Counted from the stretch's first letter, positions 37,706-48,056 are shown. The stretch is 64,000 nucleotides of DNA from Limnothrix sp. FACHB-406 (GCF_014698235.1 NZ_JACJSP010000007.1:124001-188000); one strand, 5' to 3'. Notes: generated by a model not told the origin, from the letters alone. Program-made: numbers and translations.

Positions 37706-38895
37706 AAATTCAACCAGCCGATCGCCTGCGCGTCCTACCACAATACGTTTTTGCTCGCCTTGACGAACTGAAAGCCCGCGCCCGGGAACAGGGCCTAGAT
37801 TTGATTGATTTGGGCATGGGCAACCCCGACGGCCCCGCGCCCGCCCCGGTCATTGCCGCCGCCAAAGAAGCCCTCGACAATCCCAACGGCCACGGTTACC
37901 CCCCCTTTGAGGGCAACGCCAGCTTTCGACGCGCCATCACCGATTGGTATGAGCGGCGCTATGGCGTAAAGCTCAATTCCGACAGCGAAGCGCTGCCCCT
38001 GTTGGGTTCCAAGGAGGGTCTAACCCACCTGGCGCTGGCCTACATCAATCCGGGCGATACCATTCTTGTTCCTAGCCCTGCCTATCCTCCCCACTTCCGG
38101 GGGCCCCTGCTGGCCGGCGCTGATCTGTACACGATCATGCTCAAGGCAGAACAGGATTGGCTGATTGATTTTGGTTCCATCCCGGACGACGTGGCCGATC
38201 GCGCCAAAATTCTCTACTTTAACTACCCCAGCAACCCCACCGCCGCCACCGCCCCCCGCGAGTTTTACGAGGAAGCCGTGGCCTTTGCCCGCAAGCACGA
38301 GATTCTGCTGGTTCACGATCTCTGCTATGCCGAGCTGGCCTTTGATGGCTATCAACCCACCAGCTTGCTGGAAATTCCGGGCGCAAAGGAAATTGGCGTG
38401 GAATTCCACACCCTCTCGAAAACCTACAACATGGCCGGCTGGCGGGTTGGTTTTGTGGTGGGGAACACGGAGATTGTCCAGGGGTTGCGCACCCTGAAAA
38501 CCAATTTGGACTACGGCATCTTTTCAGCCCTGCAAAAGGCGGCGGAAACCGCCCTTTCGATGCCTGATACCTACCTGACGGAGGTGCAAACACGCTATCG
38601 ATCGCGCCGGGATTTCCTAGTGGAGCGGTTTAACCAATTGGGTTGGTCTCTGAAGCCCACCCGCGCCACCATGTACCTGTGGGTTCCCTGCCCGCCGGGT
38701 CTGACTTCTACGGATTTTGCCCTTTCGGTGTTGGAGCAAACGGGCGTTGTTTTTACGCCGGGGAATGCTTTTGGCCCGGGGGGCGAAGGCTATGTGCGGG
38801 TCAGCTTGATTTGCGATTTGCCCCGATTGGGTGAAGCGCTCGATCGCCTGGCTGCCGCTGGAATTCACTACGACATGGCCGCCACAACGGTTTAA
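37702..38895 (+). CDS. Class I/II PLP aminotransferase (LL-DAP/alanine-aminotransferase-like)
   Basis: This 397-residue fold-type-I aminotransferase contains DLGMGNPDGPAPAPVI at the N-terminus, LGSKEGLTHLALAY, PSPAYPPHFRGPLLAGADLYTI, NYPSNPTAA, the PLP-Lys in TLSKTYNMAGWRVGF (about 245-257) and the late RATMYLWVPCP and GPGGEGYVRVSL. The family includes LL-diaminopimelate aminotransferase and AlaC-like enzymes; the exact substrate is not clear. It overlaps the upstream dehydrogenase gene by 4 nt, implying a joint pathway in which the dehydrogenase oxidises an alcohol and the transaminase aminates the carbonyl, or the reverse; this is inference. Confidence 0.92.
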   Translation: MKIQPADRLRVLPQYVFARLDELKARAREQGLDLIDLGMGNPDGPAPAPVIAAAKEALDNPNGHGYPPFEGNASFRRAITDWYERRYGVKLNSDSEALPLLGSKEGLTHLALAYINPGDTILVPSPAYPPHFRGPLLAGADLYTIMLKAEQDWLIDFGSIPDDVADRAKILYFNYPSNPTAATAPREFYEEAVAFARKHEILLVHDLCYAELAFDGYQPTSLLEIPGAKEIGVEFHTLSKTYNMAGWRVGFVVGNTEIVQGLRTLKTNLDYGIFSALQKAAETALSMPDTYLTEVQTRYRSRRDFLVERFNQLGWSLKPTRATMYLWVPCPPGLTSTDFALSVLEQTGVVFTPGNAFGPGGEGYVRVSLICDLPRLGEALDRLAAAGIHYDMAATTV

Positions 38896-38960
38896 AACGG
38901 TTTAATTGGAAATTGCCAAAATTCTAAAACCACCAAACTTCAGCAAAGTTCAGCAAAGTA

Positions 38961-38987
38961 AAGAGTACGCAAAGGGTGCGTACTCTT
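38961..38987 (-). terminator. Hairpin between the aminotransferase and psaC genes
   Basis: AAGAGTACGC (38961-38970) and GCGTACTCTT (38978-38987) form a perfect 10-bp stem. Read on the minus strand it is followed by a T-rich sequence (TACTTTGC...), so it fits a psaC terminator 150 nt beyond the psaC stop; it may serve both converging genes. Confidence 0.55.
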
Positions 38988-39137
38988 AAAATCATCTAAA
39001 AAATTCCTGCAACGTTGTCCCAAGTTCACCACCCCAGCGGGGGATGCGATCGAGACTCCCGGCAAGACAACTTAGCCAACCAGCAAAGATGTGCTAATTC
39101 AGCCAAGCCAACTTCAACCAACATCAAAAGCCGTGGC

Positions 39138-39542
<405 letters not shown>

Positions 39543-39607
39543 TCATTGTGGGTCATTTGGGGGCCGATTCCCGCCGGGGTCGATCGCCCGTCGCCGGGGG
39601 CTGATGC

Positions 39608-40591
39608 CTAAGCCAGACCCAGCTTTTGGAGCACTGGGCGCGTGGAAACAATGTGGCGATCGAGGCCCAAATCGCGCGGGGCCAGGCCCAATGCCAGGCC
39701 AATCAGTTGCGGCAGATGCAGCACCGGGATGTTGAGCGATCGCCCGGTCACTTTTGCCACTTCCGGTTGTCGGGAATCGAGGTTGAGATGACAAAGGGGA
39801 CAGGGCGTGACCAGGCAGTCGGCCCCCGCTGCGATCGCCTCGGCAAGGTGGGTTCCCGCCAACTGGAAGGAGGCCTCAGTGGCATAGCTGGCCAGGGGCC
39901 AACCGCAGCATTGGGTGCGCCCACGGTAGTCGATCGCCCCAGCGCCCAAGGCCGCAAAAATTTGCTCCATCGATCGGGGGTTGTCGGCGTTGTCGTAACG
40001 ATTGAACGACTGGGCCCGCAGTAAATAGCAACCATAAAAGGCGGCGCAGTTGAGGCCGGCCAGTTGGCGAGTCACCCGCTGGGCGATCGCTTCAATGCCA
40101 TAGTCGGCCACCAGGGCCCAGAGCAAATGCTTCACCTCCGTGGAACCCCGATAGGGCAAGCAACCCTGATCCGACAGCAGGCCATTCACCTGTTGGAAAT
40201 AGTCCGGTTGTCGATCGCGGGCGGTTTTGAGTCGCTCATCCACATGGCCAATCACCCCTTGGCAGGTGCTGCAATGGGTCAGCATCGGTAAATCCAAGGC
40301 CTCAGCCAGGGCAATGTTGCGAGCATTGACCGTATCTTCAAGCAGTTGGGATTCTTCCTTGAACGTGCCTGACCCACAACAGGCGGCCGCCGTCAATTCC
40401 ACCAGTTCAATGCCTAAAACACGGGCGATCGCGGTGGTGGATTGGTGCAACTCGCCACAGGCCCCCTTGGCCACACAGCCCGGGTAATAGGCATATTTCA
40501 GCTTGCCCGATCGACCCTGTAGCGGCTGGCGATCGGGAAAAGAACCGGTCGATCGCGATGTCGTCGGTGTTCCACTCTGGGCAACAACCAT
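39608..40591 (-). CDS. HdrB-like / SdhE-type CCG-domain iron-sulfur protein
   Basis: The 327-residue protein has two CCG (DUF224) domains: YYPGCVAKGACGE...CCGSGTF (about 35-90) and a second with CAAFYGCYL...CCGWPLA (about 185-240), each providing cysteines for a non-cubane or [4Fe-4S] cluster. This matches heterodisulfide-reductase subunit B and the membrane-bound SdhE subunit of non-classical succinate dehydrogenases. The N-terminal 28 residues look disordered and an internal start is possible. In cyanobacteria it may act in a succinate or fumarate redox complex. It is next to psaC but probably unrelated. Confidence 0.9.
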   Translation of the reverse strand: MVVAQSGTPTTSRSTGSFPDRQPLQGRSGKLKYAYYPGCVAKGACGELHQSTTAIARVLGIELVELTAAACCGSGTFKEESQLLEDTVNARNIALAEALDLPMLTHCSTCQGVIGHVDERLKTARDRQPDYFQQVNGLLSDQGCLPYRGSTEVKHLLWALVADYGIEAIAQRVTRQLAGLNCAAFYGCYLLRAQSFNRYDNADNPRSMEQIFAALGAGAIDYRGRTQCCGWPLASYATEASFQLAGTHLAEAIAAGADCLVTPCPLCHLNLDSRQPEVAKVTGRSLNIPVLHLPQLIGLALGLAPRDLGLDRHIVSTRPVLQKLGLA

Positions 40592-41306
40592 CGTTAAATT
40601 ACTCCCAAGGGTTAATCAAACGCCCATTCACTTCATTGCCAATCACGTCATTGCCGATCGTGGCCACTGCCGAATCATGAGCCATCGATTACGTGACAAC
40701 ACATGACAACCGAATCGCGGCAGCCGAATCGTGGCAGCCGAATCGCGGCAACTAAGGCATGGCAACTCAGTCATGGCGCTGTCATGGCGTTGATGGTTCT
40801 GAGTTTAAAGGGCGTGACTGGGGTTTAGGGCAAATCTTTTGGATTCTGTTCCATTCTGAGCCAGTTGCTTGGTTTCAGTATCTGTACCTTGATCCCACCC
40901 CAGAATTTCTGCCCCGCCAAGTCAACCCAAACCGCCCACCGACTCGCATTGGACTGCGGGGAGCAATCGCCCGTAGAATCTCACCCGCAACGGCCGCTTT
41001 CCGATAAGATGAAGGAATGCTTAGATGCGCCCTCATCGGTGACCCGTCTCGATGCCCCTTGGTCGCGGCCTGGTTATCGTCATCTTCGAGCCAGCCGACT
41101 GCCTCGCTGCGGTCTATTCAGACGCAAGCCGACTGAGCCGGATGCAAGGCCCGCCCGCTCACCTTCTCGATCGCAGCATTTTCAGAGTTTTCAACGGCTC
41201 AGATCTGTTGTCGGATCGATCATTGCACCCCCGTTGTGCGACGATAACCCTCACCCCGTCAGACTAGAACCTGGGCGGCTTGGGGGGCTGTCCAATAGGA
41301 GTCATC
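40592..41306. other. Intergenic region upstream of acpP
   Basis: A 715-bp gap without a credible gene; a 156-codon frame (40865-41335) overlaps the acpP start and is rejected. A 14-bp tandem repeat (AATC(G/A)(C/T)GGCAGCCG type) occurs at 40713-40754. The acpP promoter must be in the last 250 bp. Confidence 0.6.
40713..40754. repeat. Tandem 14-bp repeat, about 2.7 copies
   Basis: AATCGCGGCAGCCG (40713-40726), AATCGTGGCAGCCG (40727-40740), then a decaying third copy AATCGCGGCA. Non-coding. Confidence 0.75.
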
Positions 41307-41546
41307 ATGTCAGCTCTAATTTTCGAAAAAGTTAAAAAAATCGTAGCCGATCAGCTCAGCGTTGAGGATGAAAAGGTCGTACCGGAAGCTAGCTTTAGCA
41401 ACGACCTGGGTGCAGACTCCCTGGACACCGTTGAGTTAGTCATGGCCCTCGAAGAAGAATTTGATATCGAAATTCCTGACGAAGCGGCTGAGAAAATCAC
41501 CACCGTGCAAGAAGCGGTTGACTATATCCTCGCTCAACAATCTTAG
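41307..41546 (+). CDS. acpP: Acyl carrier protein
   Basis: The 79-residue carrier of fatty-acid synthesis has the phosphopantetheine attachment site [30 protein letters not shown] (Ser at about residue 38). It is acidic and of normal length, with helix I beginning [18 protein letters not shown] 41307 follows TAGGAG; the upstream extension of the frame is discarded. The ketoacyl synthase fabF follows 77 nt later, a common pairing. Confidence 0.98.
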   Translation: MSALIFEKVKKIVADQLSVEDEKVVPEASFSNDLGADSLDTVELVMALEEEFDIEIPDEAAEKITTVQEAVDYILAQQS

Positions 41547-41623
41547 TTATTGCAGCCCGATCGCCCACTGACGGCTCGTAGACCTCTCGTGCTGGGTTTG
41601 CAGACCTCCAGACTGTTATCACC

Positions 41624-42934
41624 ATGACCAGTTCCAACCGCGTTGACACCCCTGTGGCAAGCGCTGCCGGTGCGGCCCCCGCTGACGAACCCCGTCGGCG
41701 CGTTGTCGTCACCGGTCTGGGCGCAATTACCCCCATTGGCAACACCCTCAGTGAATATTGGGATGGGCTAATGGCGGGGCGTAACGGCATTGGGCCGGTT
41801 ACGCTGTTTGATGCCTCACGCCACGACTGCCGAATTGCCGGCGAACTGAAGGACTTTGATCCGCTGCAATACATCGATCGCAAAGATGCCAAGCGGATGG
41901 ATCGGTTCACGCAAATCGCGGTTTGTGCCAGTAAGCAAGCCGTTGCAGATGCCCAGTTCGTGATCAACGACCTGAACGCTGAGCAGGTTGGGGTGTTAAT
42001 CGGAACCGGCATTGGGGGACTGAAGGTTCTCGAAGACCAGGTGGAAGTGCTACTCCATCGTGGGCCCGATCGATGCAGCCCCTTCATGATTCCCACCATG
42101 ATTGCCAACATGGCCGCTGGTCTGACGGCAATCCAACTGGGGGCCAAGGGGCCAAACTCTTGCACGGTGACAGCTTGCGCGGCCGGATCCAACTCGATCG
42201 GGGATGCGTTCCGGCTCGTGCAGCGAGGCTATGCCCAGGCGATCGTGTGCGGCGGCTCAGAAGCAGCCATCACACCGCTGGGGATGGCCGGCTTCGCAGC
42301 CATGAAGGCCATGTCCACCCGCAACGATGATCCCACCCGCGCCAGCCGTCCCTTTGACCAAGGACGCGACGGCTTCGTCATGGGCGAAGGAGCCGGGATT
42401 CTGTTGCTTGAAGAACTGGATCACGCCCTCAGCCGGGGAGCCAAAATTTACGCGGAAATCATCGGCTACGGGATGACCTGCGATGCGTACCACATGACGG
42501 CTCCAGTTCCCGGCGGGGAAGGCGCAGCCCGAGCCATTCGCTTGGCCATGAAGGATGCAGGCATCACTCCCAACCAAGTGAACTACATCAACGCCCACGG
42601 AACCAGCACCCCCGCCAACGATTCCACGGAAACAGCGGCCATCAAAGCGGCTTTGGGTGAGGACGTGGCTTCCAAGGTGGCCATTAGCTCTACCAAGTCC
42701 ATGACTGGCCACCTCCTGGGTGGCTCCGGTGGAATTGAAGCAGTGGCGACGGTCATGGCGATCGTCCATAACAAGGTTCCGCCAACCATTAACCTGGATG
42801 ATCCTGACCCCGCTTGCGATTTGGACTATGTGCCCAATCAAGCAAGGGAAATGCCGGTGGAAGTGGCCCTGTCAAATTCCTTTGGCTTTGGTGGTCACAA
42901 CGTAACGCTCGCCTTCCGTAAATATCGCGGCTAG
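41624..42934 (+). CDS. fabF: Beta-ketoacyl-ACP synthase II
   Basis: FabF elongates acyl-ACP in the cytosol. The 436-residue protein has the Cys-His-His triad: C185 in [17 protein letters not shown], a His in [17 protein letters not shown], and the second in [15 protein letters not shown]. Residues 1-25 are a non-conserved, Ala/Pro/Arg-rich N-terminus. The gene forms an operon with acpP. A weak hairpin CTAGGA-TTTT-TCCTAG overlaps the stop codon. Confidence 0.98.
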   Translation: MTSSNRVDTPVASAAGAAPADEPRRRVVVTGLGAITPIGNTLSEYWDGLMAGRNGIGPVTLFDASRHDCRIAGELKDFDPLQYIDRKDAKRMDRFTQIAVCASKQAVADAQFVINDLNAEQVGVLIGTGIGGLKVLEDQVEVLLHRGPDRCSPFMIPTMIANMAAGLTAIQLGAKGPNSCTVTACAAGSNSIGDAFRLVQRGYAQAIVCGGSEAAITPLGMAGFAAMKAMSTRNDDPTRASRPFDQGRDGFVMGEGAGILLLEELDHALSRGAKIYAEIIGYGMTCDAYHMTAPVPGGEGAARAIRLAMKDAGITPNQVNYINAHGTSTPANDSTETAAIKAALGEDVASKVAISSTKSMTGHLLGGSGGIEAVATVMAIVHNKVPPTINLDDPDPACDLDYVPNQAREMPVEVALSNSFGFGGHNVTLAFRKYRG

Positions 42935-43042
42935 GATTTTTCCTAGCATCGCGATCGACTGGAATGCAAGGGAGTTCAAACTGAATTTGGCGCTCAGTTC
43001 GGCGCAATCCGTAGGGGTGGGTTCTGGGAACCTGCCCCTATT

Positions 43043-43098
43043 GATTTGGTGGAATTAATTCGGTGAAATTGATTTGGTGGAATTAATTCGGTGAAATT
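43043..43098. repeat. Tandem 28-bp direct repeat, two copies
   Basis: Two identical adjacent 28-bp units (43043-43070 and 43071-43098) begin GATTTGGTGG and end CGGTGAAATT, followed by a partial third copy. They occupy the gap between fabF and trmB. Confidence 0.9.
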
Positions 43099-43134
43099 AA
43101 TTCGATCGATTCGGTGAATTGCTAGATTTCGCCA

Positions 43135-43770
43135 TCAAATGCGATCGAACAAGGCCCGATAAACCGGCAAGCCTTGATCCAAAACCGATTTTTCCCGTTC
43201 GGTGGGAATCGGTAACGGATTTTGCGTCAACCAAGGAAGGGAATGGGTGAGCCGAAAAGCCGCATGTTCACAGAAGCGATCGCGCATTTCGATCGCCACT
43301 TCTTCGATGTCTGATTGCACAAAAACCTGTGCCCCCAAGGGTAAAAACTCCGCCAAATCCTTGACCAAGCTGGGTTGCACGACCCGGCGCTTTTGGTGGC
43401 GTTTTTTGAACCAAGGATCGGGAAATTGAATCGTTACCCGCTGCACAGTTCCTGGGGGCAAGGATGCCAACAGAGGGCGGATTGAGCGATTGGCATTACA
43501 AGGCAAATACCGCACATTTTCGAGGCCGCGTTCTTCGGCCCAGCGGTTGGCTTGATGCACCAAGGGTTCGCGAATTTCGAGGCCCAAAAAGTTCCAGGTT
43601 GGCTCTTGGGCCCCCATGGCTAAGATGAAATGCCCCTTCGCACAGCCAATGTCGAGATGAAGGGGCCGATCGAGTTGGCGAAACAGTTGCGACCAATTGG
43701 GGGGTTCGATCGCCCGATCATAATGGCGACTGAGGGGATTGACATGCTCACGAACACGCACCAAGGCCAC
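43135..43770 (-). CDS. trmB: tRNA (guanine-N7-)-methyltransferase
   Basis: TrmB makes m7G46 in tRNA using S-adenosylmethionine. The 211-residue protein contains LHLDIGCAKGHFILAMG (SAM loop), FLGLEIREPLVHQANRWAEERGLENVRYLPCNA, and IQFPDPWFKKRHQKRRVVQPSL (the PDPWPKKRHHKRR motif). The GTG at 43770, with GAGG before it, is preferred over ATG 43893 because the added 41 residues look unrelated to TrmB. It is solitary on the minus strand, after the urt genes. Confidence 0.92.
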   Translation of the reverse strand: MALVRVREHVNPLSRHYDRAIEPPNWSQLFRQLDRPLHLDIGCAKGHFILAMGAQEPTWNFLGLEIREPLVHQANRWAEERGLENVRYLPCNANRSIRPLLASLPPGTVQRVTIQFPDPWFKKRHQKRRVVQPSLVKDLAEFLPLGAQVFVQSDIEEVAIEMRDRFCEHAAFRLTHSLPWLTQNPLPIPTEREKSVLDQGLPVYRALFDRI

Positions 43771-43935
43771 GGGAGGTTTCCTCAACTCAAAACCTCCCGA
43801 TCCTACCGCTTCAATTGAATGCGATCGCGATCGGGAGCAAGATTTTGGAAAGTTGAGGGAAGTCCCCGCAATAAGAACGTGATGAGAGCGCAATAGGACT
43901 GGCGAAATCCGGCATTCACGCCCTACACCAATTCC

Positions 43936-44652
43936 CTAAACCGCCAGGAATTGTTGGATGGTTTCGTTGCTGAGTTCGCTCGTGTCACCGGAGGCCACCA
44001 TTGAGCCTTTTTGCATGGCGTAGTAGTGATTAGCCTTGCGCACAAAGTGCAAGTGCTGTTCCACTAACAACACCGCAATGCCGGTCGATCGAATGATATG
44101 TTGCACCGCTTCTTCAATCTGCAACACGATCGAGGGTTGAATCCCTTCCGTGGGTTCATCCAGCACCAAAAGTTTCGGTTTGCCCATCAAAGCCCGCCCG
44201 ATCGCCAGTTGCTGTTGTTGACCGCCGGACAGGTCGCCCCCCATCCGATTCAGCATGGTTTTCAACACCGGAAATAGATCAAAAATTTCTTCAGGAATCG
44301 TTAAGTCTTTGGCATTTGCTCCGGCGCGATCGGTTCCTCGGCAAGCTTCCAAACCCAACAACAGGTTTTCCCGCACCGTCAGCCGGGGAATGATATCGCG
44401 ACCTTGGGGCACATAGCCAATGCCCAACTTTGCTCGGCGATCGGGAGACAAATGGGCGATCGGAGAATCAGCCAGGGCGATCGCACCGCTCCGAGGCGGC
44501 AGCAGTCCCACAATGGTTTTCAGAAGCGTCGTTTTTCCCACCCCATTCCGACCAATTAAGCAAGTCATTTCCCCTTCGCGAACGGTCATATCCACATCGC
44601 GCAGAATATGACTTTCACCGTAATAAACATTCAAGCCCGAAACCTTCAACAT
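43936..44652 (-). CDS. urtE: Urea ABC transporter ATP-binding subunit UrtE
   Basis: The 238-residue ATPase has Walker A GRNGVGKTTL, the signature LSGGQQQQLAIGRAL, Walker B LLVLDEPTEGIQPS and the D-loop, matching LivF-type subunits. UrtE and UrtD drive the high-affinity urea importer. It is the last gene of the cluster, 55 nt after urtD. Confidence 0.96.
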   Translation of the reverse strand: MLKVSGLNVYYGESHILRDVDMTVREGEMTCLIGRNGVGKTTLLKTIVGLLPPRSGAIALADSPIAHLSPDRRAKLGIGYVPQGRDIIPRLTVRENLLLGLEACRGTDRAGANAKDLTIPEEIFDLFPVLKTMLNRMGGDLSGGQQQQLAIGRALMGKPKLLVLDEPTEGIQPSIVLQIEEAVQHIIRSTGIAVLLVEQHLHFVRKANHYYAMQKGSMVASGDTSELSNETIQQFLAV

Positions 44653-44707
44653 CCCCAGTCCTCCATCTCAATTACTTGGGTCTTTTCTAGGGGCAATTGC
44701 CAGATCC

Positions 44708-45487
44708 CTAGTCCTCGTCTTCTTTGCCCAAATAGACTTCAATCACCCGTTCATCGCTTTGCACTTCATCCATCGTGCCTTCAAACAGCAATGATCCCTC
44801 ATGTAAAACCGTCACTGTACGGGCAATTTGCCGCACAAATTCCATATCATGCTCAATCACAATGATCGAATGAACTTCTGCCAAAGAAATCAATAATTCT
44901 CCCAGTTGGTAGGTTTCTTCATCGGTTAAACCGGCCGCCGGTTCATCCACCAACAAAAGATCGGGCGATTGAGCAACCAACATGCCAATTTCTAGCCGTT
45001 GTTTTTCCCCATGGGAGAGCAGGGCCGCCGGTAATTGGGCTTTGCTGGTGAGTCCTAGGGTTTCCAAGAGCTGGGCAACGGACTGTCGTTCCGATCGCAG
45101 GGGTTTCCGAAACAAACTATGGAGCACGCCTTTTTGGGGATTGCCCGACAGTTCCAAATTTTGGGCCACGGTCAAGTTTTGATAAACCCGAGGCGTTTGG
45201 AATTTGCGACCAATACCCAAGCGCGCAATTTCGTATTCACTGCGCCCTTTGAGACTGCGGCCCTTAAACAACACATCCCCTTGGGTGGGCTTGACCTTGC
45301 CCGTGATTGTGTCCAAAAACGTGGTTTTTCCTGCACCGTTGGGCCCAATCACCACCCGCAATTCGCCGGGGGCCATGCTGAAGGTTAGGTTATTCAGGGC
45401 CTTGAATCCATCAAAGTTGACGGTCAGGTTTTGAATGGCGAGGATTGGCTGAGCCGCCGCCGTCGGCAGATCCAAAGAATGGGTCAT
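44708..45487 (-). CDS. urtD: Urea ABC transporter ATP-binding subunit UrtD
   Basis: The 259-residue ATPase has Walker A GPNGAGKTTFLDTI, an unusual signature LSHGEKQRLEIGM (SHGE instead of SGG, known in LivG/UrtD-type ATPases) and Walker B LLLVDEPAAGLTDEE. Its start overlaps the stop of urtC by 4 nt (ATGA), so the two are translationally coupled. Together with UrtE it forms the motor of the importer. Confidence 0.96.
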   Translation of the reverse strand: MTHSLDLPTAAAQPILAIQNLTVNFDGFKALNNLTFSMAPGELRVVIGPNGAGKTTFLDTITGKVKPTQGDVLFKGRSLKGRSEYEIARLGIGRKFQTPRVYQNLTVAQNLELSGNPQKGVLHSLFRKPLRSERQSVAQLLETLGLTSKAQLPAALLSHGEKQRLEIGMLVAQSPDLLLVDEPAAGLTDEETYQLGELLISLAEVHSIIVIEHDMEFVRQIARTVTVLHEGSLLFEGTMDEVQSDERVIEVYLGKEDED

Positions 45488-46668
45488 GATTTATCCTGCA
45501 ATTCTTCGCGCTCAAATTGAACTTCGGGATCGGTTTCCAAGCTGGGATAGGTAGCAACCGGCTGGGGCGATCGACCGATCAATCGGTTGATTAAATCCAT
45601 GCCAGAGGTCTTGAGCCAACCAACAATGCCGTCGGGCAACACCATCACCACCAGTAGGAACAAGCCCCCTTGGAAAAAGAGCCAAATTGCTGAGAATTGT
45701 TCACTCAAAAGGCTTTTGGCAAAGTTCACCAACACCGCTCCCACAATTGCGCCCAGGAGCGTGGCACGCCCGCCGACGGCCACCCAAATCACCATCTCGA
45801 TCGAGAAGGGAATATCCATGGTTTTGGGCGACACAATTCCCGATTGCAGGGTAAATAATGCCCCTGCCAACCCCGCCAGGGCCGCAGAAACCGCAAACAC
45901 CACCACCTTAAAACCCGTGGGGTTGTAGCCAGAAAAACGCACCCGAGGTTCATCATCCCGAATGGCGATCAGGAGTCGCCCAAAGCGGCCAGAAATGAGC
46001 CAACGACAGACTAAATAGGCAACCACCAATCCACCAACCGTGATGAAATAGATGATTTTTTGGGTTCCTGGGGATGAAATATCAAAGCCCAGAAATTGCC
46101 CAAAATTGGTCAACCCATTGGTACCGTTAATTAACTTTTGCTGACCATTGAAAAAGTTGAAGAAAACAATGGTCGCCGCCTGGGTCAGAATGGAGAAATA
46201 AACGCCTCGAATTCGGTTCCGAAACACCAAATAGCCCAGAATACTAGCGGCAACCATGGGAACGGCAACCATGCCAACCAAAGTTACCGGAAAGTTATAG
46301 AACGGTTGCCAAAACCAAGGTAGTTCCGTCACCCCATACAGGGACATAAATTCTGGCAATTTCACCGTGGCATCGGGCGGAATTTGTACTAGCTTCAGGT
46401 GCATGGCCAAGGCATAGCCACCCAGGGTAAAAAACACCCCATGCCCCAAGCTCAACAGACCCGTATAGCCCCAGATCAGGTCAATGCCCAAGGCCACGAT
46501 CGCCAAGGATAGATAGCGACCCAGAAGGTTCAGGCGAAAATCCGACAGCAACAGTGGGATCAAAAGCGCCACAATGAGGAGAACAATGGCTGCCCAATCC
46601 TCCGAACTGAGGGGAATTGATCGCTGTTTTCGGGTTGAAGGTAAAGATCCCATACTCACATCCCGCAA
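45484..46668 (-). CDS. urtC: Urea ABC transporter permease UrtC
   Basis: A 394-residue LivM-type permease with about nine membrane helices. It shows the EAA-like region GYNPTGFKVVVFAVSAALAGLAGALFTLQSGIVSPKTMD and a late GGRATLLGAIVGAVLVN. It pairs with UrtB in the membrane. N-terminal residues 1-30 are basic and cytosolic. Confidence 0.95.
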   Translation of the reverse strand: MRDVSMGSLPSTRKQRSIPLSSEDWAAIVLLIVALLIPLLLSDFRLNLLGRYLSLAIVALGIDLIWGYTGLLSLGHGVFFTLGGYALAMHLKLVQIPPDATVKLPEFMSLYGVTELPWFWQPFYNFPVTLVGMVAVPMVAASILGYLVFRNRIRGVYFSILTQAATIVFFNFFNGQQKLINGTNGLTNFGQFLGFDISSPGTQKIIYFITVGGLVVAYLVCRWLISGRFGRLLIAIRDDEPRVRFSGYNPTGFKVVVFAVSAALAGLAGALFTLQSGIVSPKTMDIPFSIEMVIWVAVGGRATLLGAIVGAVLVNFAKSLLSEQFSAIWLFFQGGLFLLVVMVLPDGIVGWLKTSGMDLINRLIGRSPQPVATYPSLETDPEVQFEREELQDKS

Positions 46669-46812
46669 TGAGGATTGTCGTTAGCAATTGCTGCAATTCT
46701 CGAATTGGAATTTGAGAATCGAAACTGAAGAATCGAAACTAAAGAATCAAAGCTGGCAAAACGCACAATCTGGAGAAATGGATAAGCCGCAAAACATTTC
46801 CCAGATTGCTGT

Positions 46813-47961
46813 TTAGGACTCGACCGTCCGTCCCTTTTGGGGGAAAAGACCGCCTGGACGCACTTGCAAAAAGACGATGATGGCGGCAAAAACCATCACC
46901 TTAGCCATGCTGGCGGTGGCAAAGAAGTTGAAGAACTCCGCAAGGGGTGGAATCTTCTCGAACACAGCGGCCAGGGTTCCGGAACCAATCAGGAAACTCG
47001 CAGTACCAATGGCCAACGCGGCGACGATCGAGCCAACCAGTTTGCCAACACCACCCACCACCACCACCATGAAGGTATCAACGATGTAGTTTTGGCCGGT
47101 GTTGGGCCCCACGGAACCCAACAGGGCGATCGCGCTGCCCGCAATTCCCGCCAGCCCGGAACCGAGGGCAAAGGTCAAGGAATCGACGGTGTTGGTGGCA
47201 ATGCCCAAGCAGGCGCTCATGCTGCGATTTTGGGTGACGGCACGGATGCGCAGGCCCCAGAGCGATCGATTCAGGAACCAATACAGGCCAAAGAGGCAAA
47301 GAATCGTTAGGGCAATGATGAACAATCGGGTGGAAGGTAATTGCGAATCCCCGATCGGAATCCCGCCCCGCAACCACCGGGGAGCCGTCACGTCCACGTT
47401 TTGGGCTCCGAACCAGGGCTTGGTGACCGTTAACTTAAATTGTTGAGCTAACAGGCTGCCCACGGCGAGCGAAATCCCCGCTGAAACCGGCAACAAAATG
47501 CTCAGGGCCTGGGTTTTGATGGCCACCCAATTGGTGCGTTTACCCAACAGCCCCCAAGCCCCAAAAAAGAGTGCACAAAACAGCACCAGCCCGATCGCCA
47601 TCACCCAATTAATGCTGCGCACAAACTGCTGCAACATCAGGCTCACCCCCCAGGTGGCCAACAGGGTTTCCAGAGGGCGACCGTAGAGAAATCGCACCAC
47701 CCCCCGTTCCAAAATTACCCCCGCGATCGCTGTCACAATAAAAGCAGCAATCAGCGCTGGGAAAATATAAATTTCAAACGCCCCCTCTCCGAAGGATTTG
47801 AACAGATTCTGAACCAAAAACGTTGTGTAGGCTCCGAGCATCATCAGCTCGCCGTGGGCCATATTAATCACACCCATTAGCCCAAACACAATCGCCAGGC
47901 CTAATGCTGCAATGAGCAACACGGAGCCAATGCTAATTCCGCTAAAAATGGCATCAAGCAT
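46813..47961 (-). CDS. urtB: Urea ABC transporter permease UrtB
   Basis: A 382-residue LivH-type permease. It begins MLDAIFSGISIGSVLLIAALGLAIVFGLMGVINMAHGELMMLGAY and later contains RAVTQNRSMSACLGIATNTVDSLTFALGSGLAGIAGSAIALLGSVGPNTGQNYIVDTFMVVVVGGVGKLVGSI. ATG 47961 is chosen; an ATG at 48024 would add 21 residues and run into the intergenic hairpin at 48024-48056. It lies 144 nt upstream of urtC. Confidence 0.93.
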   Translation of the reverse strand: MLDAIFSGISIGSVLLIAALGLAIVFGLMGVINMAHGELMMLGAYTTFLVQNLFKSFGEGAFEIYIFPALIAAFIVTAIAGVILERGVVRFLYGRPLETLLATWGVSLMLQQFVRSINWVMAIGLVLFCALFFGAWGLLGKRTNWVAIKTQALSILLPVSAGISLAVGSLLAQQFKLTVTKPWFGAQNVDVTAPRWLRGGIPIGDSQLPSTRLFIIALTILCLFGLYWFLNRSLWGLRIRAVTQNRSMSACLGIATNTVDSLTFALGSGLAGIAGSAIALLGSVGPNTGQNYIVDTFMVVVVGGVGKLVGSIVAALAIGTASFLIGSGTLAAVFEKIPPLAEFFNFFATASMAKVMVFAAIIVFLQVRPGGLFPQKGRTVES

Positions 47962-48023
47962 CTCAAGAACTGGGTTGAGTGTGCGGGTGAAATAAACCTC
48001 ATTACCGTAGTCCTTCAACAACA

Positions 48024-48056
48024 AAGGGGCAGTGACGACTTGGCCGACTGCCCCTT
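48024..48056 (-). other. Stem-loop between urtA and urtB
   Basis: AAGGGGCAGT (48024-48033) and ACTGCCCCTT (48047-48056) form a perfect 10-bp stem with a 13-nt loop. It lies after the urtA stop on the minus strand with no T-run. Hairpins after binding-protein genes often protect or attenuate transcripts so that the binding protein is made in excess over the permease. Confidence 0.6.

Noticed and set aside
40865-41335. A 156-codon frame overlapping the acpP start
   Set aside because: Rich in Pro/Arg/Ser with no domain, and it would overlap the true acpP ribosome-binding site.
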